Shown here: piece after piece, positions 29,374-37,663 of the stretch | Position numbering within the stretch: position 1 is the stretch's first letter | How the letters are laid out: each line of letters begins with the position of its first letter | The notes under the pieces: generated by a model | What the model saw: the letters and a program-made list of their open reading frames with translations, nothing else | What the model was told of the DNA's origin: nothing | The model's database searches: none | Translations under genes and position numbers: made by a program | Assembly (NCBI RefSeq): GCF_000482385.1 | Contig: NZ_AXVD01000031.1 | Location: forward strand, 1-60,259 | DNA: 60,259 bases | Direction: 5' to 3' | From: Nocardia sp. CNY236 | GTDB taxonomy: Bacteria > Actinomycetota > Actinomycetes > Mycobacteriales > Mycobacteriaceae

Positions 29374-30054
29374 CTACTGGCCGTCGTGTGCTTGTGCCGT
29401 AGGGGGAATTCCGGTATCGAGGAAGAGCGTCAGGCGATCGACGCGTGCCGTGTGCTCGACACAGCGCTGCAAATGATGCCCGATCAGGGCGCTGGTGATC
29501 GTCGTGTCGGGGGATTGTTGCACCGCACGTTCGCACAATGTCGAATGCAATCGGTGACCGAGCGCCTCCATCGATCGTCCCATCGGTTCGGCGGCTTCCG
29601 TCGGCGGCTGCTGCCCCGCCACGGCCCGGCCGGCGCGCGCCGTGCTCTGCGCCGACAGCTGCCCCATTGCGGCAAGGATGCCGAGAATCGGTTCTCGTGC
29701 AACATGTTCCGGGTGGCACTGGTACACGCGATCGGCTATCTCACTGGCGAGCCGTCCGACCAAGGACAGCTCGCTGGCGATCTGGATCGCGGTCACCACC
29801 CGCCGCAGGTCGCGCGCGACCGGCGCCTGCAAGGCGAGTAGCACTACCGCACGCGCTTCGCAGGCGCCGTGCATCGCGCGCAACTGCTCATCGAGAGCAA
29901 AGGCTTCGTAGGTCGCGGTGAGATCGGCGTCGACGAGCCCGTCGGTGACCCGCGCTACGGCGTCGTGGGCGAGAACGCACATCCGCGTCAGATCGTTGGT
30001 CAACGCGATGAGCTCGGAAGTGAACTGGGTCCGCACCGCCAAATTCTCGCCCAT
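29374..30054 (-). CDS. phoU: PhoU-like phosphate-signalling protein
   Basis: A 226-residue all-helical protein with two PhoU repeats (about 5-95 and 110-205). The repeat signature CEARAVVLLALQAPVARDLRRVVTAIQIASELSLVGRLASEIA is clear (residues roughly 60-105). PhoU proteins dampen PhoR signalling and Pst uptake. No pst or phoR gene is nearby, so this is one of the solitary PhoU copies. The ATG at 30054 (MGENLAVRTQF) is chosen; upstream in-frame residues look non-coding. It diverges from the cation antiporter gene across a region with an 18-bp palindrome. Confidence 0.88.
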   Translation of the reverse strand: MGENLAVRTQFTSELIALTNDLTRMCVLAHDAVARVTDGLVDADLTATYEAFALDEQLRAMHGACEARAVVLLALQAPVARDLRRVVTAIQIASELSLVGRLASEIADRVYQCHPEHVAREPILGILAAMGQLSAQSTARAGRAVAGQQPPTEAAEPMGRSMEALGHRLHSTLCERAVQQSPDTTITSALIGHHLQRCVEHTARVDRLTLFLDTGIPPTAQAHDGQ

Positions 30055-30148
30055 CGGCGGGCGCCAGGGTGATCCTTCGTGGGATGTCCGTGGGTGAACG
30101 AGGTAGGGATTCGCGTACACGGCGGATGGATCGCATGGTGCGCAGACC

Positions 30149-30166
30149 AGCGTCCGGCCGGACGCT
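30149..30166. promoter_or_regulatory. Perfect 18-bp palindrome between phoU and the antiporter gene
   Basis: AGCGTCCGGCCGGACGCT is a perfect palindrome in the 137-bp divergent gap, 26 bases before the antiporter ATG. It is not a PhoP-box-type direct repeat, so a dimeric repressor site or a cruciform/hairpin is more likely. No assigned binder. Confidence 0.5.
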
Positions 30167-30191
30167 AAGAGTTCGCTGGAATCATGGAGGG

Positions 30192-31274
30192 ATGACGCGT
30201 CTGCTGGCCCGACACTGGACGACCTCGGTTCCGCTGTTGGCCGCCGTGGTCTTGGCGATCGCGTGGGCGACCCACCCGTCGGGATCTGCTGTGATCGTGT
30301 TGGTGGTCGCGCTCGCCGGGGCGGTGCTGTCGGCCGTGCAGCACGCCGAGGTCGTGGCGCATCGCGTAGGGGAGCCGTTCGGATCGTTGGTTCTGGCAGT
30401 TGCTGTCACCGTGATCGAAGTCGGACTGATCTTGACATTGATGGCTTCCGGTGGTCCCGATGCTTCGTCATTGGCTCGCGATACGGTATTCGCGGCGGTG
30501 ATGATCACGTGCAACGGCATTTTCGGCTTGTCGCTACTCGTGGGCGCCCTGCGACGACGAGTTGCGGTGTTCAATGCCGAGGGCACCGGCGCGGCGCTTG
30601 CGACGGTGGCGACCTTGGCCACCTTGAGTCTGGTGTTGCCGACATTCACCACCAGTAGGCCAGGGCCGGAGTTCTCCGGGTCGCAGCTGGTCTTCGCGGC
30701 AGTCGCGTCGTTGTTGCTGTACGGATTGTTCGTGACCGTGCAAACCGTTCGGCACCCGGATGATTTCCTCCCGGTCGAGGAGAGCGAACTCGAGCACCAC
30801 CATCATGCGCCCCCGTCGATACGCACCACCTCGCTGAGTATGGCGCTGCTGATGGTCGCACTGGTCGGTGTCGTCGGTTTGGCGAAGATGGTGTCGCCCG
30901 CGATCGAGAACGACGTGCGCGCCGCAGGTCTGCCCCGCTCGGCAGTCGGTGTCGTGATCGCGCTGCTGGTGTTGTTGCCCGAGACGTTGGCCGCGCTACG
31001 CGCCGCACGCCGCGATCGCGTCCAGATCAGCTTGAACCTTGCGTTGGGTTCTGCGATGGCCAGTATCGGTCTGACGATTCCGGCGATTGCCGTGGCGAGC
31101 ATCTGGTTGCACGGTCCACTGGTGCTCGGGTTGGGTGCGACCCAAATGGTTCTCCTGGCGCTGACGGTGGTCGTCGGCGCACTCACGGTGGTGCCGGGTC
31201 GCGCTACGCTCCTGCAAGGCGGTGTGCATTTGGCGGTGTTCTCGGCTTTCGTGTTTCTCGCCGCCAGTCCTTGA
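30192..31274 (+). CDS. ChaA-type calcium/sodium:proton antiporter (CaCA family)
   Basis: A 360-residue protein with about 11 membrane helices and two alpha-repeat motifs, EPFGSLVLAVAVTVIEVGLI (residues about 57-76) and LLPETLAALRAARRDR...ISLNLALGSAMASIGLTIPA, with the acidic residues of the ion pocket. A His-rich loop (LEHHHHAPP) divides the halves. It fits ChaA and related ionic transporters that extrude Ca2+, Na+ or K+ for protons. The ATG at 30192 follows GGAGG. It is divergent from phoU; upstream in-frame sequence from 30069 reads across the phoU promoter region and was not used. Confidence 0.88.
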   Translation: MTRLLARHWTTSVPLLAAVVLAIAWATHPSGSAVIVLVVALAGAVLSAVQHAEVVAHRVGEPFGSLVLAVAVTVIEVGLILTLMASGGPDASSLARDTVFAAVMITCNGIFGLSLLVGALRRRVAVFNAEGTGAALATVATLATLSLVLPTFTTSRPGPEFSGSQLVFAAVASLLLYGLFVTVQTVRHPDDFLPVEESELEHHHHAPPSIRTTSLSMALLMVALVGVVGLAKMVSPAIENDVRAAGLPRSAVGVVIALLVLLPETLAALRAARRDRVQISLNLALGSAMASIGLTIPAIAVASIWLHGPLVLGLGATQMVLLALTVVVGALTVVPGRATLLQGGVHLAVFSAFVFLAASP

Positions 31275-31367
31275 CTCGAGCGTTCGGCGGCTCGAGCGGA
31301 TCGGGCGCGCACCCCGTGCGCATTCGGTGTGCCGGTAGGCGTGGCAGCACCCGGTTGCCATTTCGGT

Positions 31368-31748
31368 TCAGCGGGGGTGTCGGGCCTCGTAACGGGCGCG
31401 TTCCAGCTCTCGTTGGCGCACCTTGCGCGGGTTTTCCAGATCCGCTGGCAACCCGTGCTTCGTCAGCCGATGCGCCCGGTTCATCGGCATGAACGCAACC
31501 GTATAGAACGTTGCGAGCAACACGGCGAGGCAGGTCGTGGCAGCCCGTAGCCACACCTCGCCAGGGATCAGGATAGCCACCACGAACAGTGGGCTGAGCG
31601 GTACCAACCCGCGCACTACGTGCCGGGCAACCGCATATCTACCGGTCAGGTCGTTGCGCACCCAATCTCGCATGGAGTCGGGTAGTCGGCGTCCGAATGC
31701 GTAGCCGATCCATTGAACCGGGTTGGGGCGGCGCTTGTCTCGCGTCAT
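31368..31748 (-). CDS. DUF5313-family membrane protein
   Basis: A 126-residue protein: PNPVQWIGYAFGRRLPDSMRDWVRNDLTG at the N-terminus, two membrane helices (VRGLVPLSPLFVVAILI and TTCLAVLLATFYTVAFM) and a basic tail with NRAHRLTKHGLP. This is DUF5313, an actinobacterial family without known function. Its ATG overlaps the stop of the MarR/OhrR-like gene by four bases, so the two are translationally coupled and probably co-regulated. It may be a target of that regulator. Confidence 0.85.
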   Translation of the reverse strand: MTRDKRRPNPVQWIGYAFGRRLPDSMRDWVRNDLTGRYAVARHVVRGLVPLSPLFVVAILIPGEVWLRAATTCLAVLLATFYTVAFMPMNRAHRLTKHGLPADLENPRKVRQRELERARYEARHPR

Positions 31749-32248
31749 GGTTGTGCTTCTCCGTCGGTGGCGGTGAACGAATCGGACCAGCCGTCTGCGG
31801 TGAGTGCCGCACGGCGGGCCGCGTCGTTCACCCGGGTGAGTACGTCACGGAGTTCTTCGACGTCGGCCATGGTTACACCGAGACGCTGTACAACTGCGGG
31901 CGGGATCCGTTCTGCACGCGCGCGCAGTGCGGCTCCGGCCGCGGTCAGCTCCACCACCAACGTGCGTTCGTCTCGACTGTCGCGGCGCCGAGTGATCAGT
32001 CCGGCGCTTTCCAAGCGCTTGAGCAGCGGTGACAGCGTCGGCGAATCGAGTTGGACGGCATCGGCTATCGCCTTGACCGACATCGGCGCCTCGCCCCAGA
32101 GTGCCAGCATGACCAGGTACTGCGGATGGGTGAGCCCGAGTGGCTCGAGGAGTGGTCGATAGACCGCCAGCACTGCGCGATTGGCCACGGCCAGCGCGAA
32201 GCACACCTGTCGATCCAGCTGCAGTGGATCATCGATCTCGATCTCCAT
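31745..32248 (-). CDS. MarR-family regulator, OhrR-like peroxide sensor
   Basis: A 167-residue winged-helix repressor. The N-terminus LDRQVCFALAVANRAVLAVYRPLLEPLGLTHPQYLVMLALWGE aligns by eye with OhrR (residues 11-53): the reactive cysteine is C16 and Y30 matches the helix Tyr that contacts the peroxidatic Cys; the second sensing Tyr is His (H41). The recognition helix is LDSPTLSPLLKRLESAGL. The ATG at 32248 has a GAGGAAGGG site. No ohr gene is adjacent; instead it is coupled to a DUF5313 gene and diverges from a DUF418 gene, with a palindrome between them. Confidence 0.85.
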   Translation of the reverse strand: MEIEIDDPLQLDRQVCFALAVANRAVLAVYRPLLEPLGLTHPQYLVMLALWGEAPMSVKAIADAVQLDSPTLSPLLKRLESAGLITRRRDSRDERTLVVELTAAGAALRARAERIPPAVVQRLGVTMADVEELRDVLTRVNDAARRAALTADGWSDSFTATDGEAQP

Positions 32249-32303
32249 TGCCCTTCCTCGTCGGCGGTTCTGGGTTGTCGGTCGGTTCTGCCGGATTGAT
32301 TTC

Positions 32304-32324
32304 GTGCATGAATACTTCATGCAC
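32304..32324. promoter_or_regulatory. Candidate MarR/OhrR operator
   Basis: GTGCATGAA and TTCATGCAC form a perfect 9-bp inverted repeat with a 3-base centre (TAC). It lies 56 bases upstream of the MarR-like ATG and about 70 bases upstream of the divergent DUF418 gene. Size and symmetry fit a MarR dimer site, and autoregulation of marR-DUF5313 is the simplest reading. Confidence 0.7.
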
Positions 32325-32392
32325 AAACTATCATCGGTGACACCTCGGGTGAATTCCAGGTCCACACGTCGGTCGTCGTTATCGTGGGTCGC

Positions 32393-33397
32393 ATGCATAG
32401 CGACGCGGGTGAGCTGCGCATCGACGAATGGGACGTCGCCCGTGGCTTCGCACTGTGCGGAATTCTGGCGGTCGACAGCTGGCGGATCACCGGCTTGGCC
32501 ACTACCGACGAGTGGGGCGTGATCCTCCCAGCGAGGCACGTCTTGGCCGTGGTCTTCGAAGGACGGTTCCTACCGATCTTCTCGTTTTTGTTCGGGCTCG
32601 GATTCGCCGTGCTGCTCGACCGTGCGGTCGAGCGCAGTGGCCGTCCGCGACTCGTGTTGGCCCGCTATCTGATCGCACTCGGGGTGCTCGGTGTGGTTGT
32701 CCAGCAGGTCCAACCACGAGCGATATTGTTGCCCCACGCCTTGGTCGGCTTGCTGATGTTGTTGCCCGCGGTGACACTTCCGGGATGGATGGTCGCGGTG
32801 GCAGGAGTAGTCGGTACTGCCGGCGTTGCGTCCACTTTCGGTGGAGAGTTGGCCCTGGTGCCGGGCGTGTGCCTGCTCGGTATGGCCAGCGCGCGGTTCG
32901 GGCTTGCGAATGTGTTGCGTGCAGGGCGGTGGCGGATCGGTGGGGTCTTCCTCGTCGCACTGCCTGCCGCAGTCGTGGCGAGCACGTGGGAGTCGCGCAC
33001 AGCGAATCTCGAGCTGTGGTCGGGACCGACGACGGCGGTGGCTGCCACACTCGGCGCTCTCGCCTACTCGACCGGGCTTCTGCTGTTGTTGCGAAGCGAA
33101 CCGGGGCAGGTGCTCGCGGAGGTTCTTCGGCCGCTGGGCCGGATGACCGTGACCAACTATGTCGGCGGCACAGTGACGATCGTGCTCATCGCACCGCACC
33201 TGAAACTGTCCGGCTCCAGCGACTATGCGACACCGTTGGGATTGGCGGTGGGGGTCGTGCTGGGACTGGTGCTCGTGAGCGCACTGTGGTTGCGGGTGTT
33301 CGCCTACGGGCCGCTCGAATGGGCATGGCGTTGCCTCACCTGGTGGACAGTGGGCGCCTTCTGGCGCAGCCGCAAGCCCGAGTACCGATCCTCATAG
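32393..33397 (+). CDS. DUF418-family membrane protein
   Basis: A 334-residue polytopic protein with about eight helices. It opens RIDEWDVARGFALCGILAV, the start typical of DUF418/DUF1624-like proteins, and includes LPIFSFLFGLGFAVLLDRA and, near the end, MTVTNYVGGTVTIVLI and YGPLEWAWRCLTWW, which are hallmarks of the DUF418 domain. Members are related in fold to membrane acyltransferases, but no substrate is known. The ATG at 32393 is preferred; GTG at 32384 is in frame. It diverges from the OhrR-like regulator and may be under its control. Confidence 0.85.
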   Translation: MHSDAGELRIDEWDVARGFALCGILAVDSWRITGLATTDEWGVILPARHVLAVVFEGRFLPIFSFLFGLGFAVLLDRAVERSGRPRLVLARYLIALGVLGVVVQQVQPRAILLPHALVGLLMLLPAVTLPGWMVAVAGVVGTAGVASTFGGELALVPGVCLLGMASARFGLANVLRAGRWRIGGVFLVALPAAVVASTWESRTANLELWSGPTTAVAATLGALAYSTGLLLLLRSEPGQVLAEVLRPLGRMTVTNYVGGTVTIVLIAPHLKLSGSSDYATPLGLAVGVVLGLVLVSALWLRVFAYGPLEWAWRCLTWWTVGAFWRSRKPEYRSS

Positions 33398-33479
33398 GGA
33401 GGAGGGGGATTCACTCGCTGAGTTCAGGTTTCGGCCGGGCGCCGCATTCCCTCGGCCATCGACGTCGGATCGGCGATCG

Positions 33480-34208
33480 TCAGATTCCGGCGACTCCGGC
33501 CAGCTCCCCGATGCCATAGGTGACTGCCATCGCCAACGCCCCTCCGACAACCACCCGCACTACAGCGCGACCGACCGAGCTTCCGCCCAGCCGAGCGCTG
33601 ACCGACCCGGTCAGCGCCAGTGCGGTCAGTACGGCAGCGAAGGTCACTGGGACGCGCACACTGGTCGGCAACAGCACGATGGCCAGCAGTGGGAGCAATG
33701 CGCCGAGGACGAAGGCCACAGCCGATGCACCAGCCGCCCACCAGGGGTTGGTCAGCTCGGTGGGATTCAGACCCAGTTCGGCCTCGGCGTGCGCGGTGAG
33801 CGCGTCATGCGCGGTGAGTTCTTCGGCAACTGCGCGTGCGGTCTGCGGGGTCAACCCTTTGGCTCGGTAGATCTCGGTGAGTTCGACCAACTCGTAGTCC
33901 GGATCGTCGCGTAGCTCCCGACGCTCGGTCGCGAGCAGTGCACGCTCGGAGTCTCGTTGGGTGCTGACCGAGACATATTCGCCGACCGCCATCGAGATCG
34001 CTCCGGCCGTCAGGCCCGCAATTCCCGCGGCGAGCAATGTCGAGGTATCGGTTGTCACCGCCGCGACGCCCACGACGAGGCCGGCGGTCGATACGATGCC
34101 GTCGTTGGCGCCGAGCACGCCGGCGCGCAGCCAGTTCAGTCTGGACGCGAAACTGTCGCCGTGTGGTTCGTGCGGACTCGGGCCGGGTGTGCCGATCGTG
34201 CGGTCCAT
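33480..34208 (-). CDS. VIT1/CCC1-family iron/manganese transporter
   Basis: A 242-residue protein with five predicted helices. The N-terminal LRAGVLGANDGIVSTAGLVVGVA and AGAISMAVGEYVSVSTQRDSE are the VIT family signatures carrying metal-site Asp/Met/Glu residues. A Glu-rich cytosolic loop (RAVAEELTAHDALTAHAEAELG) links helices 2 and 3, like the metal-binding domain of plant VIT1. It probably exports Fe2+ or Mn2+ from the cytosol. The ATG at 34208 gives the family start. It diverges from the deazaflavin reductase gene; nothing distinctive is seen in that gap. Confidence 0.88.
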   Translation of the reverse strand: MDRTIGTPGPSPHEPHGDSFASRLNWLRAGVLGANDGIVSTAGLVVGVAAVTTDTSTLLAAGIAGLTAGAISMAVGEYVSVSTQRDSERALLATERRELRDDPDYELVELTEIYRAKGLTPQTARAVAEELTAHDALTAHAEAELGLNPTELTNPWWAAGASAVAFVLGALLPLLAIVLLPTSVRVPVTFAAVLTALALTGSVSARLGGSSVGRAVVRVVVGGALAMAVTYGIGELAGVAGI

Positions 34209-34381
34209 GTCGCCGACTATGTCATGCGGTCGATTCGACGGTCCCACTGCGACGCGCAGACGTCTTTCAGGACAGCGAATTCGGCGCTGGGCGGAGTATC
34301 GTCGAAGTGGCGGGCGCATCACCCGTTCGGCCGATATTCCTCTCTCGCAGGTGATCCGCGACCGACTCCACAGGAGACTCC

Positions 34382-34792
34382 ATGGCAGGCGATTGGAACA
34401 CCCAGATCATCGAAGAATTTCGCGCCAATCACGGCAAGGTCGGTGGTTTCCTCGCGGCCCATGAGTTGTTGCTGCTCACCACCACTGGCGCCAAGTCGGG
34501 GCTGCGGCGGACAACTCCCTTGGTATTCATTCGGGACGGTGACGATATCGTCGTCGTTGCTTCCGATTCCGGAGCCGCCACCAATCCCGCCTGGTTCCAC
34601 AATATCCGGGTAAATCCCGAGGTGACCCTCGAAGTCGGCGGCGAGGTCGTCCAGGCCAGGGCTGCTGCGATCACCGAGGGCCCTGATCGAGACCGACTGT
34701 TCGCCGCGATGGTCGAGGAGATGGACAGGTTCGCTGGCTATCAAGACCAGACCGACCGAGTCATTCCGGTCGTCAAGTTCACCCTGCACTGA
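34382..34792 (+). CDS. F420-dependent nitro/quinone reductase family protein (Ddn-like)
   Basis: A 136-residue split-barrel protein. LLLLTTTGAKSGLRRTTPLVFI and AWFHNIRVNPEVTLEV are the signatures of the deazaflavin-dependent nitroreductase (Ddn) family, which uses reduced F420 to reduce quinones or nitro compounds at the membrane. The ATG at 34382 follows AGGAGA. Length is at the short end of the family (Ddn about 150). Related genomes carry many paralogues; the physiological substrate is not evident. Confidence 0.9.
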   Translation: MAGDWNTQIIEEFRANHGKVGGFLAAHELLLLTTTGAKSGLRRTTPLVFIRDGDDIVVVASDSGAATNPAWFHNIRVNPEVTLEVGGEVVQARAAAITEGPDRDRLFAAMVEEMDRFAGYQDQTDRVIPVVKFTLH

Positions 34793-34850
34793 ACGAGGTG
34801 GTCCGCCTCGGGATGCGCGCCGGCAGATGGTGTGCCAGGCGGTCCGAGTG

Positions 34851-35858
34851 TCAGCCGGCAGCGATCTCCGTGATCAGCGTTCGGTCGCTGCCGGTCCGGG
34901 TTGTAATGAACTGGGTGAACTCACTCGGCTGTTCACCGGGAAACTGTTGGGTCAGACGAACTTCCCACCGTGCATGGCCTTCGGCGCTCTGTCCGGCCGC
35001 GGTGATGAGCACGCAGTATCGGGTGCCGAGCGGCACCAGGTCGATGCCACGCTGTATCTGGTCGGCTGTCGACACCGCTGCATCCGGGGCGACCACTGCC
35101 CGGGCACGATACCCGGAACGTTCTGCATAGTAGGCGTATTCGAAGGCGAGGATGGCATCCGGACCATTGCCGGTGCCGCCCGGGGCAGTGCCGGAGACGG
35201 TGTCTCCGGTGCGCTGTTGGGCACACCCTGGTGTCGCGATGGCCGATGGTGAGTCGGCGCCCACAGTCGGGGTTGCAGTGACCGGTGCCGAACCACCCGG
35301 CGTTCGTGCGGCGGTCGTTTCCTTCGCAGGAGTATCGGACCCATAGGCGATGGTCAGTGCGATCGAGCCGGTGGCGACGGCGAGCCCGAGCACGATCAAT
35401 ACCAGCAGCGGTCTGCTGCCACGCTGCCCATCGGGCGCGCGCCGCGCGTGCCGAACCGGAGCGCCGGGGTGGGGTCCGGATCGATTGACGATCCCCGGTG
35501 TCCGGGACTGGTCGTTGTCGGGTTTCGGCGACTGCGGTGCGGCCGATGACGTCGGCTCGATCGGTACACTCGCCTGCCGTGCGGCAGGGGAATGCGAGTG
35601 CATGTCGGTCGAAGGCGCCGTGTCGAGCCATTGCGCCCACTCGCCGAACTGGGGTCTGGCGCTTTCCTCGTATGAAACAGCCAGCCGCGCAGTGTCTTCG
35701 GCTTTCGGCTCGCGGCGGCGAATCTGTGCGCGCCGGCCAGGGCGGCGACGGCGCTTCACCGCCTTCTTCGACGGGGTGCGCAGCATCGGGAGGCCGGTAT
35801 CGAACGGGTTGTCGGGAACTGGGCCGTGTCTCGGGTCGTGCTCCTCAGTCGGCGTCAT
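34851..35858 (-). CDS. Membrane-anchored protein with DUF8176-like C-terminal domain
   Basis: A 335-residue protein. It has a basic, Pro/Ser-rich cytosolic part (1-148, with KKAVKRRRRPGRRAQIRRRE), one membrane helix (about 149-168, LLVLIVLGLAVATGSIALTI), a Thr/Pro linker and an extracellular domain: GNGPDAILAFEYAYYAERSG, two cysteines (CAQQR...YCVLI) and FTQFITTR. A paralogue of this ectodomain is at 51200-51889. Its start overlaps the upstream gene's stop by 14 bases, placing it third in an operon with an EspC-like gene. The family name DUF8176 is from memory and tentative; a role in type VII export or cell envelope is inferred from context. Confidence 0.75.
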   Translation of the reverse strand: MTPTEEHDPRHGPVPDNPFDTGLPMLRTPSKKAVKRRRRPGRRAQIRRREPKAEDTARLAVSYEESARPQFGEWAQWLDTAPSTDMHSHSPAARQASVPIEPTSSAAPQSPKPDNDQSRTPGIVNRSGPHPGAPVRHARRAPDGQRGSRPLLVLIVLGLAVATGSIALTIAYGSDTPAKETTAARTPGGSAPVTATPTVGADSPSAIATPGCAQQRTGDTVSGTAPGGTGNGPDAILAFEYAYYAERSGYRARAVVAPDAAVSTADQIQRGIDLVPLGTRYCVLITAAGQSAEGHARWEVRLTQQFPGEQPSEFTQFITTRTGSDRTLITEIAAG

Positions 35859-37209
35859 CGTCGAACTCGCCCAACACCGGAACCACCGTGGTTCCGGTAG
35901 CAGGAACTGTCACCCCGAGTTGGCCGTCGCGCGGCTTGTGTTGTTCGTCGCTTCCAGCCGAGGGTGGCGCCGGTGGCACCATCATGCCGCCGGCTGGGCC
36001 GGGGTGGCCAGCGTGATCGGGCTGGCCAGGATGGCTGGGGCGAACAGGCGGCGGTGGTGCGGAGTCGACCATGGGGGGCGGGCCGCCGGGGGGCGGCTTG
36101 GCATCCATCTGAGGCAGGTCCGGCTTCGCGCTGGACAGTGCATTGCCGAACGGGGGGTTGCCGAACGGGGGGTTGCCGGACGCGGAGTGGCCGGGTGGGG
36201 CGAACGCGCTGGTTCCGGTCGAGGGTTCGGAATCCGGTGAGCGGTCGAGGGCGTCGAACAGCTTCGCGGAGTCCGTCGAATCGCCGTTGTTGGCCGCCGA
36301 ATTCGCATCGGAGCCGGGGTCGACCAGTTCCGGAATCGCCGATGCCGCCACGGTATCGATCGCATGAATGCCGACCTCGGTGATCTTGTCGATGAGGTGG
36401 GTGCCGATATCGACTCCTGCGGTGATGGCCGTGGTGGCGAGCTGTACGCCGGCGGCGATGAGCTGCTGCTGGAGTTGCAGTTGTGCGGCCAGCGCCGGGT
36501 CCATCGGTTGCTGCCTGGCCGCTGGAACCGGTTCCGCGGGGTCGGGGAGAGATCGGCCCGGGGAGTTCTGCTCAGGGATCCGATCGGTGGTGGTTGCCGA
36601 TGGCGTGGTGATCGTCAGTGGCCCCATGTCATCGAGCTTCCGGACGTGGTCGTCCATCTCGGACCGGGCGGTGGTCACGGTGTCGATGGCGTCGCGCAAT
36701 GCTTGGGCACCGCGGACGACTATGGCGTCGGTCTCGGGGGCCGACGTCGCATTGTCCAGAATCGTTCGTGCGTCACGCCGGAACTCGGCAATGATCTCCT
36801 CGACACGCTTGGCTGCGTATCCGGAGGTCGCGTGTGCATCGGCCAGGACCGACAGATAGGCGGGGCCACGGTCGGAGATGTCGCCGATCTGGGTCTGCGT
36901 CGTGCGCAATGCGGGTACCGTGGCATCGGCGCCGCGCGAAGTCCACGTCGACTCCAGCGCGTGCAGTCCGTCACGGTGCGGGCCTTCGGAGTCGACCACC
37001 TGCGCAGTGGCGGATGAAAGTGCCTCGGTAGCAGTCACATCGGGTGCTTCGGCGCCGGAACCGAGTGTAGCGCGCAAGGTCAGCAGCGGACCGACCAGAG
37101 CGGCGATGATCGGCGGGTCCACGCCCGGCTCGGCGCTCGGCGGGCGCGGGTTCTCCGCCGCCGGTTCGGTGGCGGAAGTTCGTTTTCGTAGTCCCATCAT
37201 GGTTCTCAC
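35845..37209 (-). CDS. Large Pro-rich T7SS-associated protein (EspA/DUF4226-like candidate)
   Basis: A 454-residue protein. The first ~200 residues are helical (LHALESTWTSRGAD, YAAKRVEEIIAEFRRDARTIL, DDHVRKLDDMGP). A Gln/Ala helix with LQLQQQLIAAGVQLATTAITAGVDIG follows (about 245-270), and the C-terminal 170 residues are Pro/Gly-rich with a repeated NPPFG motif. It starts at GTG 37209, overlapping the EspC-like stop (GTGA); ATG 37200 is an alternative. The pairing with an EspC-like gene resembles espA/espC-type substrate pairs of ESX systems. The homology itself is not certain. Confidence 0.65.
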   Translation of the reverse strand: MRTMMGLRKRTSATEPAAENPRPPSAEPGVDPPIIAALVGPLLTLRATLGSGAEAPDVTATEALSSATAQVVDSEGPHRDGLHALESTWTSRGADATVPALRTTQTQIGDISDRGPAYLSVLADAHATSGYAAKRVEEIIAEFRRDARTILDNATSAPETDAIVVRGAQALRDAIDTVTTARSEMDDHVRKLDDMGPLTITTPSATTTDRIPEQNSPGRSLPDPAEPVPAARQQPMDPALAAQLQLQQQLIAAGVQLATTAITAGVDIGTHLIDKITEVGIHAIDTVAASAIPELVDPGSDANSAANNGDSTDSAKLFDALDRSPDSEPSTGTSAFAPPGHSASGNPPFGNPPFGNALSSAKPDLPQMDAKPPPGGPPPMVDSAPPPPVRPSHPGQPDHAGHPGPAGGMMVPPAPPSAGSDEQHKPRDGQLGVTVPATGTTVVPVLGEFDDDAD

Positions 37210-37532
37210 ACCTGCGTATGGTCGGTCCGGCTGATAGCGGTCGCCGTCGTCGCGTCGATGTCGCTGACATGCTCGGTGTATTCGCGCAGTACGTGACCAT
37301 ATGCGCCGACCAACTGCCCCGCGGTCGACAACGCCTGGGCGTGTTCGGACACCGCCGCGGTGAATCGCGCCGCGAATTCCGCTCCGACCAGCCCGAGATC
37401 GGTGCTCAGCTGCTGCGGGTGCACTGCACCGGAGACGACCGCGGCCGCCGATGCCAATTGTTCGGACACCGCGTCCGCAATCGCGGTGTAGGCGGCCACT
37501 GCCGCCGGGTCGAGTCCGAGTGTATCCACCAT
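37206..37532 (-). CDS. EspC-like (DUF2580) type VII secretion target
   Basis: A 108-residue all-helical protein with the EspC pattern: short N-terminal segment, AAYTAIADAVSEQLASAAA, a turn with PQQLSTDLGLVGAEFAARF and a C-terminal helix HAQALSTAGQLVGAYGHVLREYTEHVSD. EspC-family proteins are co-secreted ESX substrates, usually paired with a larger partner as here. I do not see a clean YxxxD/E export tail in the last residues, so export could rely on the partner. The ATG at 37532 follows GGGAGGGGA. It is the first gene of the three-gene unit. Confidence 0.78.
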   Translation of the reverse strand: MVDTLGLDPAAVAAYTAIADAVSEQLASAAAVVSGAVHPQQLSTDLGLVGAEFAARFTAAVSEHAQALSTAGQLVGAYGHVLREYTEHVSDIDATTATAISRTDHTQV

Positions 37533-37663
37533 TCCCCTCCCAGATCTCGGGCTGTCGTTACCACACCATGACCGACACTCATCGCCCAGGGTACTGTGCC
37601 GGTGGGTGCTGTGCCTCGAATCTCGGAGGGTCCCTCTGGTCGGGGACGGTCGGGGAGACCATC

